A DNA stretch of 64,000 nucleotides from Lysinibacillus sp. KCTC 33748 (GTDB taxonomy: Bacteria; Bacillota; Bacilli; Bacillales_A; Planococcaceae). A program made the position numbers and the translations under genes. Shown here one piece after another: positions 32,126-40,773 of the stretch; positions within the stretch are counted from its first letter, which is position 1; every line of letters starts with the position of its first letter. The stretch lies in contig NZ_MWSJ01000002.1 of the NCBI RefSeq assembly GCF_002237755.1, positions 434,001-498,000 of the forward strand. Direction: 5' to 3'. The notes below the pieces were generated by a model. It worked only from the letters and a program-made list of their open reading frames with translations. It was not told the DNA's origin and did not search any database.

Positions 32126-32664
32126 GCTAATTGTTGGGCGCATATACGACGTTATTGGCTGAAACCCGATAGCAAAAATGGGAAAATCGGCTTGGATTAC
32201 TGTGATCAACTGTATCGCTTAGAACGGCAATATAAGCATCTCTCACCAGGAAAGCGTCGTAAAGCACAGCAAAAGCAATCTAAACCGATTGTCGAAAAGT
32301 TTCAGGAATGGGTAGATAAATCGCCTTTCTGGAAAAAACACCTTGGATAAAGTTTCTAAAAACACATTAAATCGTGTACATGGGTTAAAAGTTTCTCTGT
32401 TAGATGGTCGAATTGGAATTGATAATAATCCAGCTGAAAATCCGATTCGTCCTAATGTGATTGGCCGAAAGAACTGGCGTTTTTCTGTGAGTGAAGCTAG
32501 TGCTAAAGCGAATGCACTGCTTGAGTCTGGCTGAAACAGCAAAAGCGAATGGTATCGATTTCTATCAATATTTAGTTAAACTAATGATGGAGCTGCCGAA
32601 TTTACCGATCCATCAGCAACCCAAAATTTTAAATAAAAACATGCCTTGGTCGAAAAATATCTAA
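32126..32664 (+). mobile_element. IS66-family transposase remnant
   Basis: The pieces read ANCWAHIRRYWLKPDSKNGK, then LDYCDQLYRLERQYKHLSPG, a stop, a shifted frame with GRIGIDNNPAENPIRPNVIG and RKNWRFSVSEASAKANA, another shift, and YQYLVKLMMELPNLPIHQQP to a stop at 32664. The order and the IDNNPAEN motif belong to IS66 TnpC. At least two frameshifts, a missing N-terminus and no partner ORFs show a relic. It abuts and probably truncates the following gene. Confidence 0.85.
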
Positions 32665-32669
32665 GCCAC

Positions 32670-33026
32670 ATGTGCAAAATAGCCATCTATTCGAAGATGT
32701 TTTCAATGGATAAAGAAGCGAACGAAGTTTTCTACGAAAGAAATGATACAACGATTTTTGCAGGTAGTGTGGAAGTACTTCCTGAAGTTGAATATTATCA
32801 GATAAATGAAAGTCAGTTAGATGATTTTTTTGACTTTTACGAACAAAATGAAGATGTATTGCTTCCACAAGAACATAAAGTATTTACCGATTGGTTTAGT
32901 GAATGTTGGGGGAAAGCGGGAGGAGGTTTATTGAATTTACCATCATACTTCGTTTTCCACGATGATTATAAATCCTTTGATTTAAAAAATTTCCAATGGT
33001 TTGATGATGAAGAAAAATGGTCATAG
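32670..33026 (+). CDS. Hypothetical protein, probably 5'-truncated by the IS66 relic
   Basis: A frame of about 118 aa with coding character in its C-terminal part: EVEYYQINESQLDDFFDFYE, EHKVFTDWFSECWGKAGGG and LKNFQWFDDEEKWS. The frame runs out of the IS66 remnant without a ribosome site at the first ATG, so the original 5' end is probably lost. It is acidic, cytoplasmic and of immunity-protein size, and a full dispersed-repeat copy follows 37 bp on. No family recognised. Confidence 0.45.
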   Translation: MCKIAIYSKMFSMDKEANEVFYERNDTTIFAGSVEVLPEVEYYQINESQLDDFFDFYEQNEDVLLPQEHKVFTDWFSECWGKAGGGLLNLPSYFVFHDDYKSFDLKNFQWFDDEEKWS

Positions 33027-33062
33027 GTAGTAAAGTATGCATGTTTATTAATTTTCATCTTT

Positions 33063-33156
33063 AACTAACGGACGGGTGGCTTTCCTTGAAAATCAAAGAG
33101 CTGTTTTAGATAGCTCTTTTTTTCTTATTGTACTAACGGTTTAGTTTAGTTGAATA
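33063..33156 (+). repeat. Dispersed repeat copy 13 (best full-length copy)
   Basis: CTAACGGACGGGTGGCTTTC, CTTGAAAATCAAAGAGCTG, TAGCTCTTTTTTTCTTATTG, then CTAACGGTTTAGTTTAGTTG (33133-33152). A hairpin terminator with a half palindrome on the left and the palindrome on the right. It is the best reference for the family. Confidence 0.85.
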
Positions 33157-33298
33157 GTGTTATCTAACTTATGTTCAACAATCGGGCCATTTTGTTGAAT
33201 AAGAGTGGGAAATATAAATCCAAATATATAGTATTGTCGATTCTAAGGAATATTCTATGTAATAATATATATATGAAGTTTTGTAAGGAGGATATGCT

Positions 33299-33316
33299 AT
33301 GAGTATAGTAGATTGA
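33299..33316 (+). CDS. Five-codon leader ORF before efflux gene
   Basis: A near-perfect ribosome site TAAGGAGG (33284-33291) stands 7 nt before ATG AGT ATA GTA GAT TGA (Met-Ser-Ile-Val-Asp). It ends 58 nt before the efflux MFS start. It could be a translated leader that regulates the exporter, or the stub of a lost gene. Confidence 0.4.
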   Translation: MSIVD

Positions 33317-33374
33317 TTACTCAGATTTTAAATAAGAGGAAGGTGGTAAATCAAATTTTAAAGAGGTGTTCAAA

Positions 33375-34628
33375 TTGAATAATTTAATGATTAATGCTGA
33401 TTTTGGGAAGCTATGGTTTCATAATATATCTAAAATCCTAAGTGAACGTTTTCGCGAACTAATCATACCTATTATCATATTGGGTCTGTCTGGATCGCCA
33501 TTAATGACTTCATTAGTGCTTTTATTTCAGAGAATTAGTTCCGTATTTTTTTCTATTCCAATAGGTACTTGGATTGAGAAAAAGAACCTTGTTTTGATTT
33601 CTTCGATCTGTAATTTAATATATGCTATATTATTGTTTCTATTGGCATATTTAATAACAATCGATATAACGAGCCTTTTTGTTATTGGGCCAATATTATT
33701 TTTCATGGGTTTAGTGGAATTGATGTTAAATATTGCCCTTTCAGCTATGGTACCTAAAATTGTTGGGAGGCAACGTTTATTAAGTGCTAATAATTCATTA
33801 GAAGCAGCTGATGCGATTGTAACCTTAATTGGTCCAGCCTTAGGTGGAATTATACTTGCGAAATATGGCCCGAACATTACCTTAACTGTTTGTGGTAGTT
33901 TATTACTTATTTCAATGTTATTTATTTCACTTATAAAATACCGAAATATAAGTGAGGAAACGGATGATAAGCCCCTGAAGGGAAAACAGAAACTGAAGAG
34001 TTTCATTCGGGATTCCCAAGAAGGTGTAAAGTACCTCTATGCTAATGGAGCTCAAATTGTATCGACGATTTCGGCTTTGGTACTCGGATTTTCAACCAGT
34101 TTTATTGTGCTTAGTGTTATCATTCATTCTAAATATACTCTCCATTTTTCAGAAGAGTATATTGGAATACTGTTATCTTGTGCTGGTATAGGCAATGTCG
34201 TTGGCGTACTTATAATGAACAAATTTAAAAATGCAAACTGGTTATACTTTCTCAGTACTTTAATGATCATATCTTCATTTGGAATCTTATTATTGATATC
34301 AAATTCATTTATCGTCATGTGTTTCGGAATGATAATCTTTGATGGGGCACTTTCTATGGCATTTGTTGTTCAGATAACTGTTCAACAGGGCATTACTCCA
34401 GACCATTTGATCGCCAGGGTTCGAAGTTCCATATACGTTTTAGGTGGAATTGCAGCAATGTTAGCGACTATACTATCTGGTTTGATTTCTGAATGGAACT
34501 CTATGGCAGCCTTGGCATTTGGATCATTGGTTTTATTAGTCAATGGCTTGTTTATTTTTAAATATAAAAAACAAGGAGTAGCAATGGATAAAATCAGTCC
34601 AATTTATGCTGCATCCAAAAGTAGCTGA
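33375..34628 (+). CDS. MFS efflux protein (macrolide-efflux-like MFS_3 group)
   Basis: A 417-aa, 12-TM MFS protein. IPIGTWIEKKNLVLISSICN is the motif A loop after TM2, and the central ALSAMVPKIVGRQRLLSANN and SLEAADAIVTLIGPALGGII blocks are typical of MFS_3/MefA-like exporters. It starts at TTG 33375 with AGAGGTG 6 nt upstream; the GTG in that site is too early. A short leader ORF with a strong ribosome site lies 58 nt upstream. Substrate unknown; efflux of an antibiotic or similar compound is the family norm. Confidence 0.85.
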   Translation: MNNLMINADFGKLWFHNISKILSERFRELIIPIIILGLSGSPLMTSLVLLFQRISSVFFSIPIGTWIEKKNLVLISSICNLIYAILLFLLAYLITIDITSLFVIGPILFFMGLVELMLNIALSAMVPKIVGRQRLLSANNSLEAADAIVTLIGPALGGIILAKYGPNITLTVCGSLLLISMLFISLIKYRNISEETDDKPLKGKQKLKSFIRDSQEGVKYLYANGAQIVSTISALVLGFSTSFIVLSVIIHSKYTLHFSEEYIGILLSCAGIGNVVGVLIMNKFKNANWLYFLSTLMIISSFGILLLISNSFIVMCFGMIIFDGALSMAFVVQITVQQGITPDHLIARVRSSIYVLGGIAAMLATILSGLISEWNSMAALAFGSLVLLVNGLFIFKYKKQGVAMDKISPIYAASKSS

Positions 34629-34876
34629 ATGATGGATTTAATAAAGGTAAGGAATTATACTTCATTGTTCTATCGTTAAAGTTTAAGAAGAGGAGTCCAC
34701 GTTGAAATGTATGTATTTAAAGACCCCAAACACGTTCCTTTTTCTATAATGTTTTGAGCAAAACTATATACTTATTGCAAATGAATTTTAATAACGTTAT
34801 CAAAAATCAAAGGAACTTTCTAAAATAAGAGCTTGCTATCCATGCATTTATATAATGAGGAAAAGGGGGAGATTAG
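34629..34876. other. Non-coding stretch, no gene seen
   Basis: AT-rich DNA with no frame above 60 codons, no clear hairpin and no repeat copy. It ends in the AAAGGGGGAG ribosome site of the GrpB relic. Confidence 0.4.
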
Positions 34877-35104
34877 ATAGAACGAGTAAGCTTTTATAAT
34901 CAAAAAAGGTTTGAACGTGATGTAGAGAAAACTTTCACTTCTCAAGGAGACTTTATCCAAAGACTTATTCCGGGCGCAGATATACAACACGTTAGTAGTA
35001 CTGCTATACCAAATAGTCTTACTAAGGGAGATTTAGATATACAGGTTCGTGTTTCTGAATATCAATTTAATCAAACTGTTGAAGCTGCCTCGTTAGTTGA
35101 ATAG
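34877..35104 (+). pseudogene. GrpB-family gene relic with lost start codon and truncated end
   Basis: Reads ERVSFYNQKRFERDVEKTFT, GADIQHVSSTAIPNSLTKGD and LDIQVRV, the GrpB (UPF0157) core with its HVGSTAIP-like nucleotidyltransferase motif. AAAAGGGGGAG stands 6 nt before an ATA codon where ATG is expected, after a TAG, so the start is mutated. The frame ends after 75 codons at CGTTAGTTGAATAG, which matches the right arm of the dispersed repeat, so the repeat marks the truncation point. Intact GrpB proteins are about 170-180 aa. Confidence 0.65.
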
Positions 35105-35399
35105 CAACCTTTATCTTTTATTACTTAGAAGTTTAAGAAATAGGCTTTAATGTACAAAATAATTGATATAAGCTCCATTTAAATTACTGCAACATTAGAT
35201 TGATTTAATTGTTGTAGTAAATAGGGTCATCTGTGGTAAAAAAAAGAGGATATATAGAGCGAATTTAATTAAGCTCTTCTATCCTTTTAATTTCTATACA
35301 TATAATGTGTGACATTAAATAAGAATTCACCTATTTAAAATAGTTTCAGCTTATAACTTGACTTTTAATAAAAATTACTTTCATCTGCCTTTTTTCAAG
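35105..35399. other. Non-coding stretch between GrpB relic and pentapeptide gene
   Basis: No frame of note and no clear hairpin were seen. It serves as the 3' flank of the minus-strand gene. Confidence 0.4.
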
Positions 35400-36263
35400 T
35401 TATACAACCCAATGAGACGGACGTTTCAGGTGGGAAGGTAATTTTGTTTCATGATTGCCTTGTGCCGAATTAATTTGCATTTGGGTTAAAAACATACTTG
35501 TTGAAAGGTCTGCGCCGCGTAAATTGGCATCACGTAAATCTGCGCCAATAAAATCAATTTCTCTTAAATCTGCATTTTCTAGATTGGCAGCAATTAAATA
35601 AGATCCTCGAAGATCGGTAGCTCTTAAATCTTTACCTTTTAAATTTTTCCCCATCCAATCAACCCCTCGATTGTCATACTTTCGAGCGTTTTTTCTAATC
35701 TTTACGATAAGACTTTGGCGGATTTGTTCACTTGTTTCTAATAGTAAAACATTCACTGGCAGCCGGAATGTAGGAATATCTATTGCTAGCAATGCATCAG
35801 CTTCCAGCTCTGTTGCACGCTGTAGCTGTTCTAATTGTAAATGTAGTTTGTTATATAGGGATGAATCAACCTTATACGATAAAGCCTCCGCTACGTAAGC
35901 AATCATTTCATAAAGTTGTTCCATAATCGGAAAGACACGAAACATTATCTCGGAAACTTCAGGGAATTGTCGCCAGTCTTGTCCATGAAAAGTTGTTTGT
36001 GAAACCTTTTGTCCAGCTCCTAAACAATCAAAAACTGTACATCCTTTAAACCCTTGATCTCTAAGTTTATGATGAATTTGGCAGCTAAAATCTGATTGTA
36101 GATTAGGGCAAGGTGTTCCGGCCGCTTTATGAATGGCAAAGTCACTAGAAGCAGCAATATTTAAAGCCGTGCAGCATAGACCAAAACAGCTTTGGCAATC
36201 AGCCTGTAAGCTCTCACGAATTTTTTTTCCAATTGTATAATCCATTTTTTTTACTTCAGACAC
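35400..36263 (-). CDS. YkgJ-like cysteine cluster protein with pentapeptide repeats
   Basis: A 287-aa protein with two parts. The N-terminus has CQSCFGLCC (CxxCxxxCC), CPNLQSDFSCQIH and FKGCTVFDCLGAG, a cysteine arrangement like the YkgJ/UPF0153 metal or Fe-S cluster family (residues about 18-85). A helical middle follows. The C-terminus (about 200-265) is a short pentapeptide-repeat helix: NLKGKDLRATDLRGSYLIAA, NLENADLREIDFIGADL and RDANLRGADLS. Function unknown. It starts at GTG 36263 with AGAGAGG about 9 nt upstream. Monocistronic on the minus strand. Confidence 0.8.
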   Translation of the reverse strand: MSEVKKMDYTIGKKIRESLQADCQSCFGLCCTALNIAASSDFAIHKAAGTPCPNLQSDFSCQIHHKLRDQGFKGCTVFDCLGAGQKVSQTTFHGQDWRQFPEVSEIMFRVFPIMEQLYEMIAYVAEALSYKVDSSLYNKLHLQLEQLQRATELEADALLAIDIPTFRLPVNVLLLETSEQIRQSLIVKIRKNARKYDNRGVDWMGKNLKGKDLRATDLRGSYLIAANLENADLREIDFIGADLRDANLRGADLSTSMFLTQMQINSAQGNHETKLPSHLKRPSHWVV

Positions 36264-36455
36264 TTCTGTTTTCCTCTCTTAACACGTAAATTTCTTACAT
36301 TTAATTCTATCACTTATTTTGATTAAAAGGATATTTTTGTGTGGAAGGTTTCTACATATCGAAGAGGCTTTGTCATTTCTTATAAATGTTTATCGTTTAG
36401 CTCTATATAGATTAGATAAACGGATTGATAATTTTTACAAAAACGGAATGTCCTA

Positions 36456-36483
36456 TTGACAATTTATTGTAAAAGGTTATAAT
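36456..36483 (+). promoter_or_regulatory. Promoter of the TetR/MFS/ABC cluster
   Basis: TTGACA (36456-36461), a 16-bp spacer and TATAAT (36478-36483), both perfect sigma-A boxes. Confidence 0.85.
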
Positions 36484-36489
36484 TTTTTA

Positions 36490-36508
36490 TAGACAGACAG
36501 TCGGTCTA
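36490..36508 (+). promoter_or_regulatory. Candidate TetR-family operator
   Basis: TAGACAGACAGTCGGTCTA contains inverted TAGAC/GTCTA arms and lies at the transcription start just before the TetR gene. It fits autorepression by that regulator. Confidence 0.65.
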
Positions 36509-36525
36509 TTGAGGGGGGCATAAAA

Positions 36526-37176
36526 ATGAGAAAAGAAGCAATGGAGCGTAGAAACGAAATACTTGATGTAGCTGATGAGCTTTTCGGTCAGAAGGGCTTT
36601 GATGGCACAAGTACTAACGATATTCTTGAAAAGGTTGGTATTGCACGGGGTACGCTATATTATCACTTCAAGTCGAAGGAGGATATTATGGACGCGTTAA
36701 TTGAACGGTATAATGCACAAATTCTAGGTGCTGCAAAAGAAATTGCAGCAAATAAGAGCATCCCTGTTAACGAGCGTATTATCCGTGTTGTAATGGCATT
36801 AAACATAAGTAGCGGAAACGGTAAGGAAATTATTGACCATATACATAAGCCGCAGAACGCGCTTATGCATCAGAAAATACAAAAGGTTATTATGAACGGT
36901 CTTCCTCCAATACTGACGGAAATAATCCGTGAGGGTATTGAGCAAGGATTATTCAGTACACCGTATCCATATGAATGTATGGAAATGATCGTGGCTTATA
37001 CGAATACCGTTTTTGATGATGATATGGTTGAAATGACCGATGAAGAGCGTGCTTCACGTATACCAGCTTTTGTCTTCAACGTAGAAAGACTGCTCGGTGT
37101 CGAAAGTGGAAGCCTTATGTACATGATGAAGATTTTTGGCAATGGGGGTGAAGAAAATGGAAACAACGATGGTTGA
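36526..37176 (+). CDS. TetR/AcrR family regulator
   Basis: A 216-aa TetR-type repressor. The helix-turn-helix (about residues 10-55) reads RRNEILDVADELFGQKGFDG, TSTNDILEKVGIARGTLYYH and FKSKEDIMDALIE. The rest is a helical ligand domain without recognisable specificity. It is the first gene of a four-gene cluster, overlapping the MFS by 20 nt, behind a perfect promoter and a palindrome. It probably represses its own operon until an exported compound binds. Base use (more GC, many CTT and GGA codons) differs from the flanking genes, as in the rest of the cluster. Confidence 0.92.
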   Translation: MRKEAMERRNEILDVADELFGQKGFDGTSTNDILEKVGIARGTLYYHFKSKEDIMDALIERYNAQILGAAKEIAANKSIPVNERIIRVVMALNISSGNGKEIIDHIHKPQNALMHQKIQKVIMNGLPPILTEIIREGIEQGLFSTPYPYECMEMIVAYTNTVFDDDMVEMTDEERASRIPAFVFNVERLLGVESGSLMYMMKIFGNGGEENGNNDG

Positions 37177-38467
37177 TTCCAAGCGTCTTTTTAAAAAATT
37201 TCTTCTGCTTTGGTCAGGGCAGCTAATTTCAGCAATAGGAAGCGGGCTTACAGCGTTTGGGCTTGGGATTTATGTTTTCCAGCAGACAGGAAAGGCATCG
37301 GCAATGGCACTTGTCACCTTACTTGCGTTCATGCCTTCGCTACTATTAAGCCCTGTGGCAGGAGTGCTTGCGGACCGTTATGACCGAAGACTCTTAATGG
37401 TGTTAGGCGACAGTTTTTCAGCGATAGGACTTGTGTATATTTTTATATGTATGCTTAGCGGGGAAGCATTGCTATGGCAGATTTGTGTGGGAGTTACAAT
37501 AAGCTCGGTGTTTTCATCGTTACTTGATCCCGCATACAAGGCTACGGTTACGGATTTACTGACCGAGGAACAGTACACGAAGGCAAGCGGGTTAGTCCAG
37601 GTGGCGGGTTCTGCAAAATATTTGATTTCACCCATCATTGCCGGATTTTTGCTCACCGTTTCGGATATAAAACTTTTACTTGTTATCGACATCTGTACTT
37701 TTTTTGTAACGGTTATCTCAGCGCTTGCTGTACGAAGAGGTCTTGCTTCAAAGAAATATGAACAGACACAATCATTTTTCAATGAGTTCAAAGATGGTTG
37801 GCGTGCAGTTTCTCAAAATCGAGGTGTACTCGTTCTTGTTATCATGACATCGGTGCTGACATTTTATCTTGGCATTATTGAAACACTGTCTATTCCGATG
37901 TTGCTTACTTTTACGAACAGTTCTGTAATCGGAATGGTGGAAACTATTGTCGCTACTGGGATGCTCGTATCCAGTGTAATCATAGGACTTCTTCCGATAA
38001 AAAAAGGATATGTCAAAATTCTTGCATTTTCACTTTTTTTTGAAGGGATATTTATGGCGATATTCGGGCTTCGGGAAAATATAATACTGATCTGTATTTC
38101 AGGCTTTTTCTTTTTTGCCATGATGCCATTTGCAAACTCAACATTGGATTTTCTTGTTCGTACCAATATTGATAATGCTGTTCAGGGTAGAGCATGGTCA
38201 CTTATAGGGGTAATTTCACAGCTTGGATTTGTAGTGGCCTATGCGCTTTCGGGTATACTTGCAGATTATGTGTTTACTCCTTTACTAGTTGACGGTGGAT
38301 TGCTTGCTGACAGTGTAGGGAAAATTACCGGTACAGGTCAAGGTAGGGGAACGGGCTTCCTCATCATCATCGCTGGAATTTTATTAAGTATTACTTCATT
38401 CATTTTGTTCAACTTGAAATCGGTGAAAAAGCTTGAAAACAGAGGTGACTTATGTATTACAGATTAA
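37157..38467 (+). CDS. MFS transporter of the TetR-ABC cluster
   Basis: A 436-aa, 12-TM MFS exporter. GVLADRYDRRLLMVLGDSFS is motif A, and PAYKATVTDLLTEEQYTKAS followed by GLVQVAGSAKYLISPIIAG is the central block of the MFS_3 group. ATG 37157 is preceded by GGGGGTG at 6 nt, better than the earlier ATGs at 37136 and 37142; it overlaps the tetR end. It also overlaps the following permease gene by 16 nt, so the operon is tightly packed. Together with an ABC pump under the same repressor, it suggests dual export of one toxic compound or signal. Confidence 0.88.
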   Translation: METTMVDSKRLFKKFLLLWSGQLISAIGSGLTAFGLGIYVFQQTGKASAMALVTLLAFMPSLLLSPVAGVLADRYDRRLLMVLGDSFSAIGLVYIFICMLSGEALLWQICVGVTISSVFSSLLDPAYKATVTDLLTEEQYTKASGLVQVAGSAKYLISPIIAGFLLTVSDIKLLLVIDICTFFVTVISALAVRRGLASKKYEQTQSFFNEFKDGWRAVSQNRGVLVLVIMTSVLTFYLGIIETLSIPMLLTFTNSSVIGMVETIVATGMLVSSVIIGLLPIKKGYVKILAFSLFFEGIFMAIFGLRENIILICISGFFFFAMMPFANSTLDFLVRTNIDNAVQGRAWSLIGVISQLGFVVAYALSGILADYVFTPLLVDGGLLADSVGKITGTGQGRGTGFLIIIAGILLSITSFILFNLKSVKKLENRGDLCITD

Positions 38468-40770
38468 TTCGAAATGACATTTTAAAAAGCAAATTGATAA
38501 CGCTGACAACAACGTTATTTGTCGCTGTTGCGGCTATGCTCGTTTCCTTATCGGCAATACTTATGGTAAATCTTTCAGGTGCTATCGATTCACTTATGAA
38601 TCAGGCGAAGACGCCGCATTTTATGCAAATGCATTCTGGGGATATCGATACTGTCCGACTTACAAACTTCGCGGAGCAAAACAGCAAAGTCGATGAATAT
38701 CAAGTACTTGAGTTTCTCAACTTGGATAACAGTCAAATTATTTTAGGTGATCGTTCACTTGCAAATAATGTTCAAGATAATGGTTTTAGCATACAGAGTG
38801 AAAAGTTTGATTATCTTCTTGATCTTGATGGAAACATTATTAACGTATCCGATGGTGAGCTGTATGTACCAATAAACTATATGAAGGACGCCACTACGAA
38901 GGTCGGTGATAAAGCTATATTAGATGGAAAGGAATTTACTGTAGCAGGATTCCTCCGGGATTCACAGATGAATTCTATGCTGTCTTCTTCAAAAAGATTT
39001 CTCGTAAGTGCGAATGATTACGCTGCAATTAAAAGCCATGGAAGTGTGGAGTATTTGATTGAGTTTAGATTAAAGGATTTATCGGCACTCGGTGAATTCG
39101 AAACTACTTATGCTTCCGCGGGACTTGAAGCGAACGGACCAACGATTACATTTCCACTTTTCAAAACAATAAACGCATTTTCTGATGGGATTATGATAGC
39201 AGTTATTCTTCTTATAAGCGTTCTTGTCGTTGCTATCTCATTTATGTGCATACGCTTTACACTCCTTGCGAAAATCGAAGACGATTACCGTGAAATTGGT
39301 GTAATGAAGGCAATAGGACTACGCCTTTCCGACATTAAGAAAATTTATCTTGCGAAGTACGCAGCAATTGCGGCAGTGGGTAGTATTCTCGGTTATGTAC
39401 TTTCGTTGATGTTCAAAAACATGTTGCTAGAAAACATCCGGCTTTATATGGGGGAAAGTGAAAACTCTTCTTTTGCCACGTCTTTAGGGATCATCGGCAT
39501 TCTACTTGTATACCTTGCAATAATAGCCTTTGTAAGCGGAGTGCTGAGACGCTTTCGGAAAATATCTGCGGCAGAAGCGATACGCTTTGGCATTTCGCAG
39601 GAAAAAAGCACAGGCGCAAAACATGTTTGCCTGAACAAAAATAAGCTGTTAAATACGAATCTTTTCTTTGGGATCAAAGACGTTCTCGCAAGAAAAAGAC
39701 TTTATGCCACAATGCTTGTAGTACTTGTCATTTCAGCATTTATCAGTATTGTTCCACAAAACCTATACAACACGATTTCCTCAACAAGCTTCATTAAATA
39801 TATGGGAATTGGAAACTACGATATTCGCCTTGATATTCAACAAACTGATCAAATCTCTAAAAAAGCTGAAGAAGTTTTAGAATATATGAACAGCGACAGT
39901 TCCATTTCAAAGTATACCGTCCTTACAACAAAGACATTCAAAACAAAAATGGAAGACGGTTCGGAAGAAAATATAAAAATCGAACTTGGCGACCATTCGA
40001 TATTCCCTATCGAATATACCGAGGGCAGAGTACCCGCTGTAGAAAACGAAATTGCGCTTTCGGCTTTAAACGCAAATGAATTGAACAAAAAAGTCGGCGA
40101 TACAATTACGGTCATCATAAAGGGGAAGGAGAATAAGCTCACGGTAAGTGGCATTTATTCTGACATTACGAACGGTGGTAAAACGGCAAAGGCTGTATTT
40201 ACCGATCATTCGGAAAATATAATGTGGAGCGTTATTTGTGCAAAGCTTTCAGATAAAACTCTTGTCGATGAAAAAATCTCTAACTATGCGGACCGATTTA
40301 CTTTTGCTAAGATTTCCAATATTGATGAGTTTGTCAAACAAACTTTCGGCTCGACTATAAAATCAGTCGAAAAAGCATCCTTCGCCGCAATTGCAATAGC
40401 ACTTGTAATAACGATTCTAGTTACACTGTTGTTTATGAAAATGCTTGTCGCAAAGGATAGATATTCGATTGCGATAATGAAAGCACTAGGTTTTACAAAG
40501 TTGGATATTACGGTGCAGTATGGTTCGCGAGCAGTATTTGTATCAATAATCGGAATAATTGTTGGCGCCATTCTGGCAAACACTCTTGGAGAGGTACTTG
40601 CAGGTGCAGTTATTTCCTCGTTCGGGGCGTCATCGTTTAGTTTTTCAATCAATCCACTTTCGGCGTACGTGCTTTGTCCGTTATTGATGATTTGCTCGGT
40701 ACTTATTACAACAATCATTGGCACATCGAGCGCTGGGAAAATAAAAATATCCGAAAATATAAAGGAGTAG
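38452..40770 (+). CDS. FtsX/MacB-type ABC transporter permease
   Basis: A 772-aa permease with two FtsX domains. TM1 lies near the N-terminus (ITLTTTLFVAVAAMLVSLSA), a large extracytoplasmic domain follows (about 50-240), then TM2-4 with IEDDYREIGVMKAIGLRLSD (cytoplasmic coupling motif, about 280-300), then a second TM/extracytoplasmic/TM unit with YSIAIMKALGFTKLDITVQY (about 675-695). The layout fits LolC/MacB or peptide-antibiotic ABC pumps. AGAGGTG precedes the ATG. The ATPase gene starts 3 nt after its stop, so the two form one transporter. Confidence 0.9.
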   Translation: MYYRLIRNDILKSKLITLTTTLFVAVAAMLVSLSAILMVNLSGAIDSLMNQAKTPHFMQMHSGDIDTVRLTNFAEQNSKVDEYQVLEFLNLDNSQIILGDRSLANNVQDNGFSIQSEKFDYLLDLDGNIINVSDGELYVPINYMKDATTKVGDKAILDGKEFTVAGFLRDSQMNSMLSSSKRFLVSANDYAAIKSHGSVEYLIEFRLKDLSALGEFETTYASAGLEANGPTITFPLFKTINAFSDGIMIAVILLISVLVVAISFMCIRFTLLAKIEDDYREIGVMKAIGLRLSDIKKIYLAKYAAIAAVGSILGYVLSLMFKNMLLENIRLYMGESENSSFATSLGIIGILLVYLAIIAFVSGVLRRFRKISAAEAIRFGISQEKSTGAKHVCLNKNKLLNTNLFFGIKDVLARKRLYATMLVVLVISAFISIVPQNLYNTISSTSFIKYMGIGNYDIRLDIQQTDQISKKAEEVLEYMNSDSSISKYTVLTTKTFKTKMEDGSEENIKIELGDHSIFPIEYTEGRVPAVENEIALSALNANELNKKVGDTITVIIKGKENKLTVSGIYSDITNGGKTAKAVFTDHSENIMWSVICAKLSDKTLVDEKISNYADRFTFAKISNIDEFVKQTFGSTIKSVEKASFAAIAIALVITILVTLLFMKMLVAKDRYSIAIMKALGFTKLDITVQYGSRAVFVSIIGIIVGAILANTLGEVLAGAVISSFGASSFSFSINPLSAYVLCPLLMICSVLITTIIGTSSAGKIKISENIKE

Positions 40771-40773
40771 CTT

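Noticed and set aside
17805..33152. The palindromes are integron attC sites
   Set aside because: They lack the GTTRRRY/RYYYAAC core boxes and the paired inner arms of attC, and no integron integrase is in the window.
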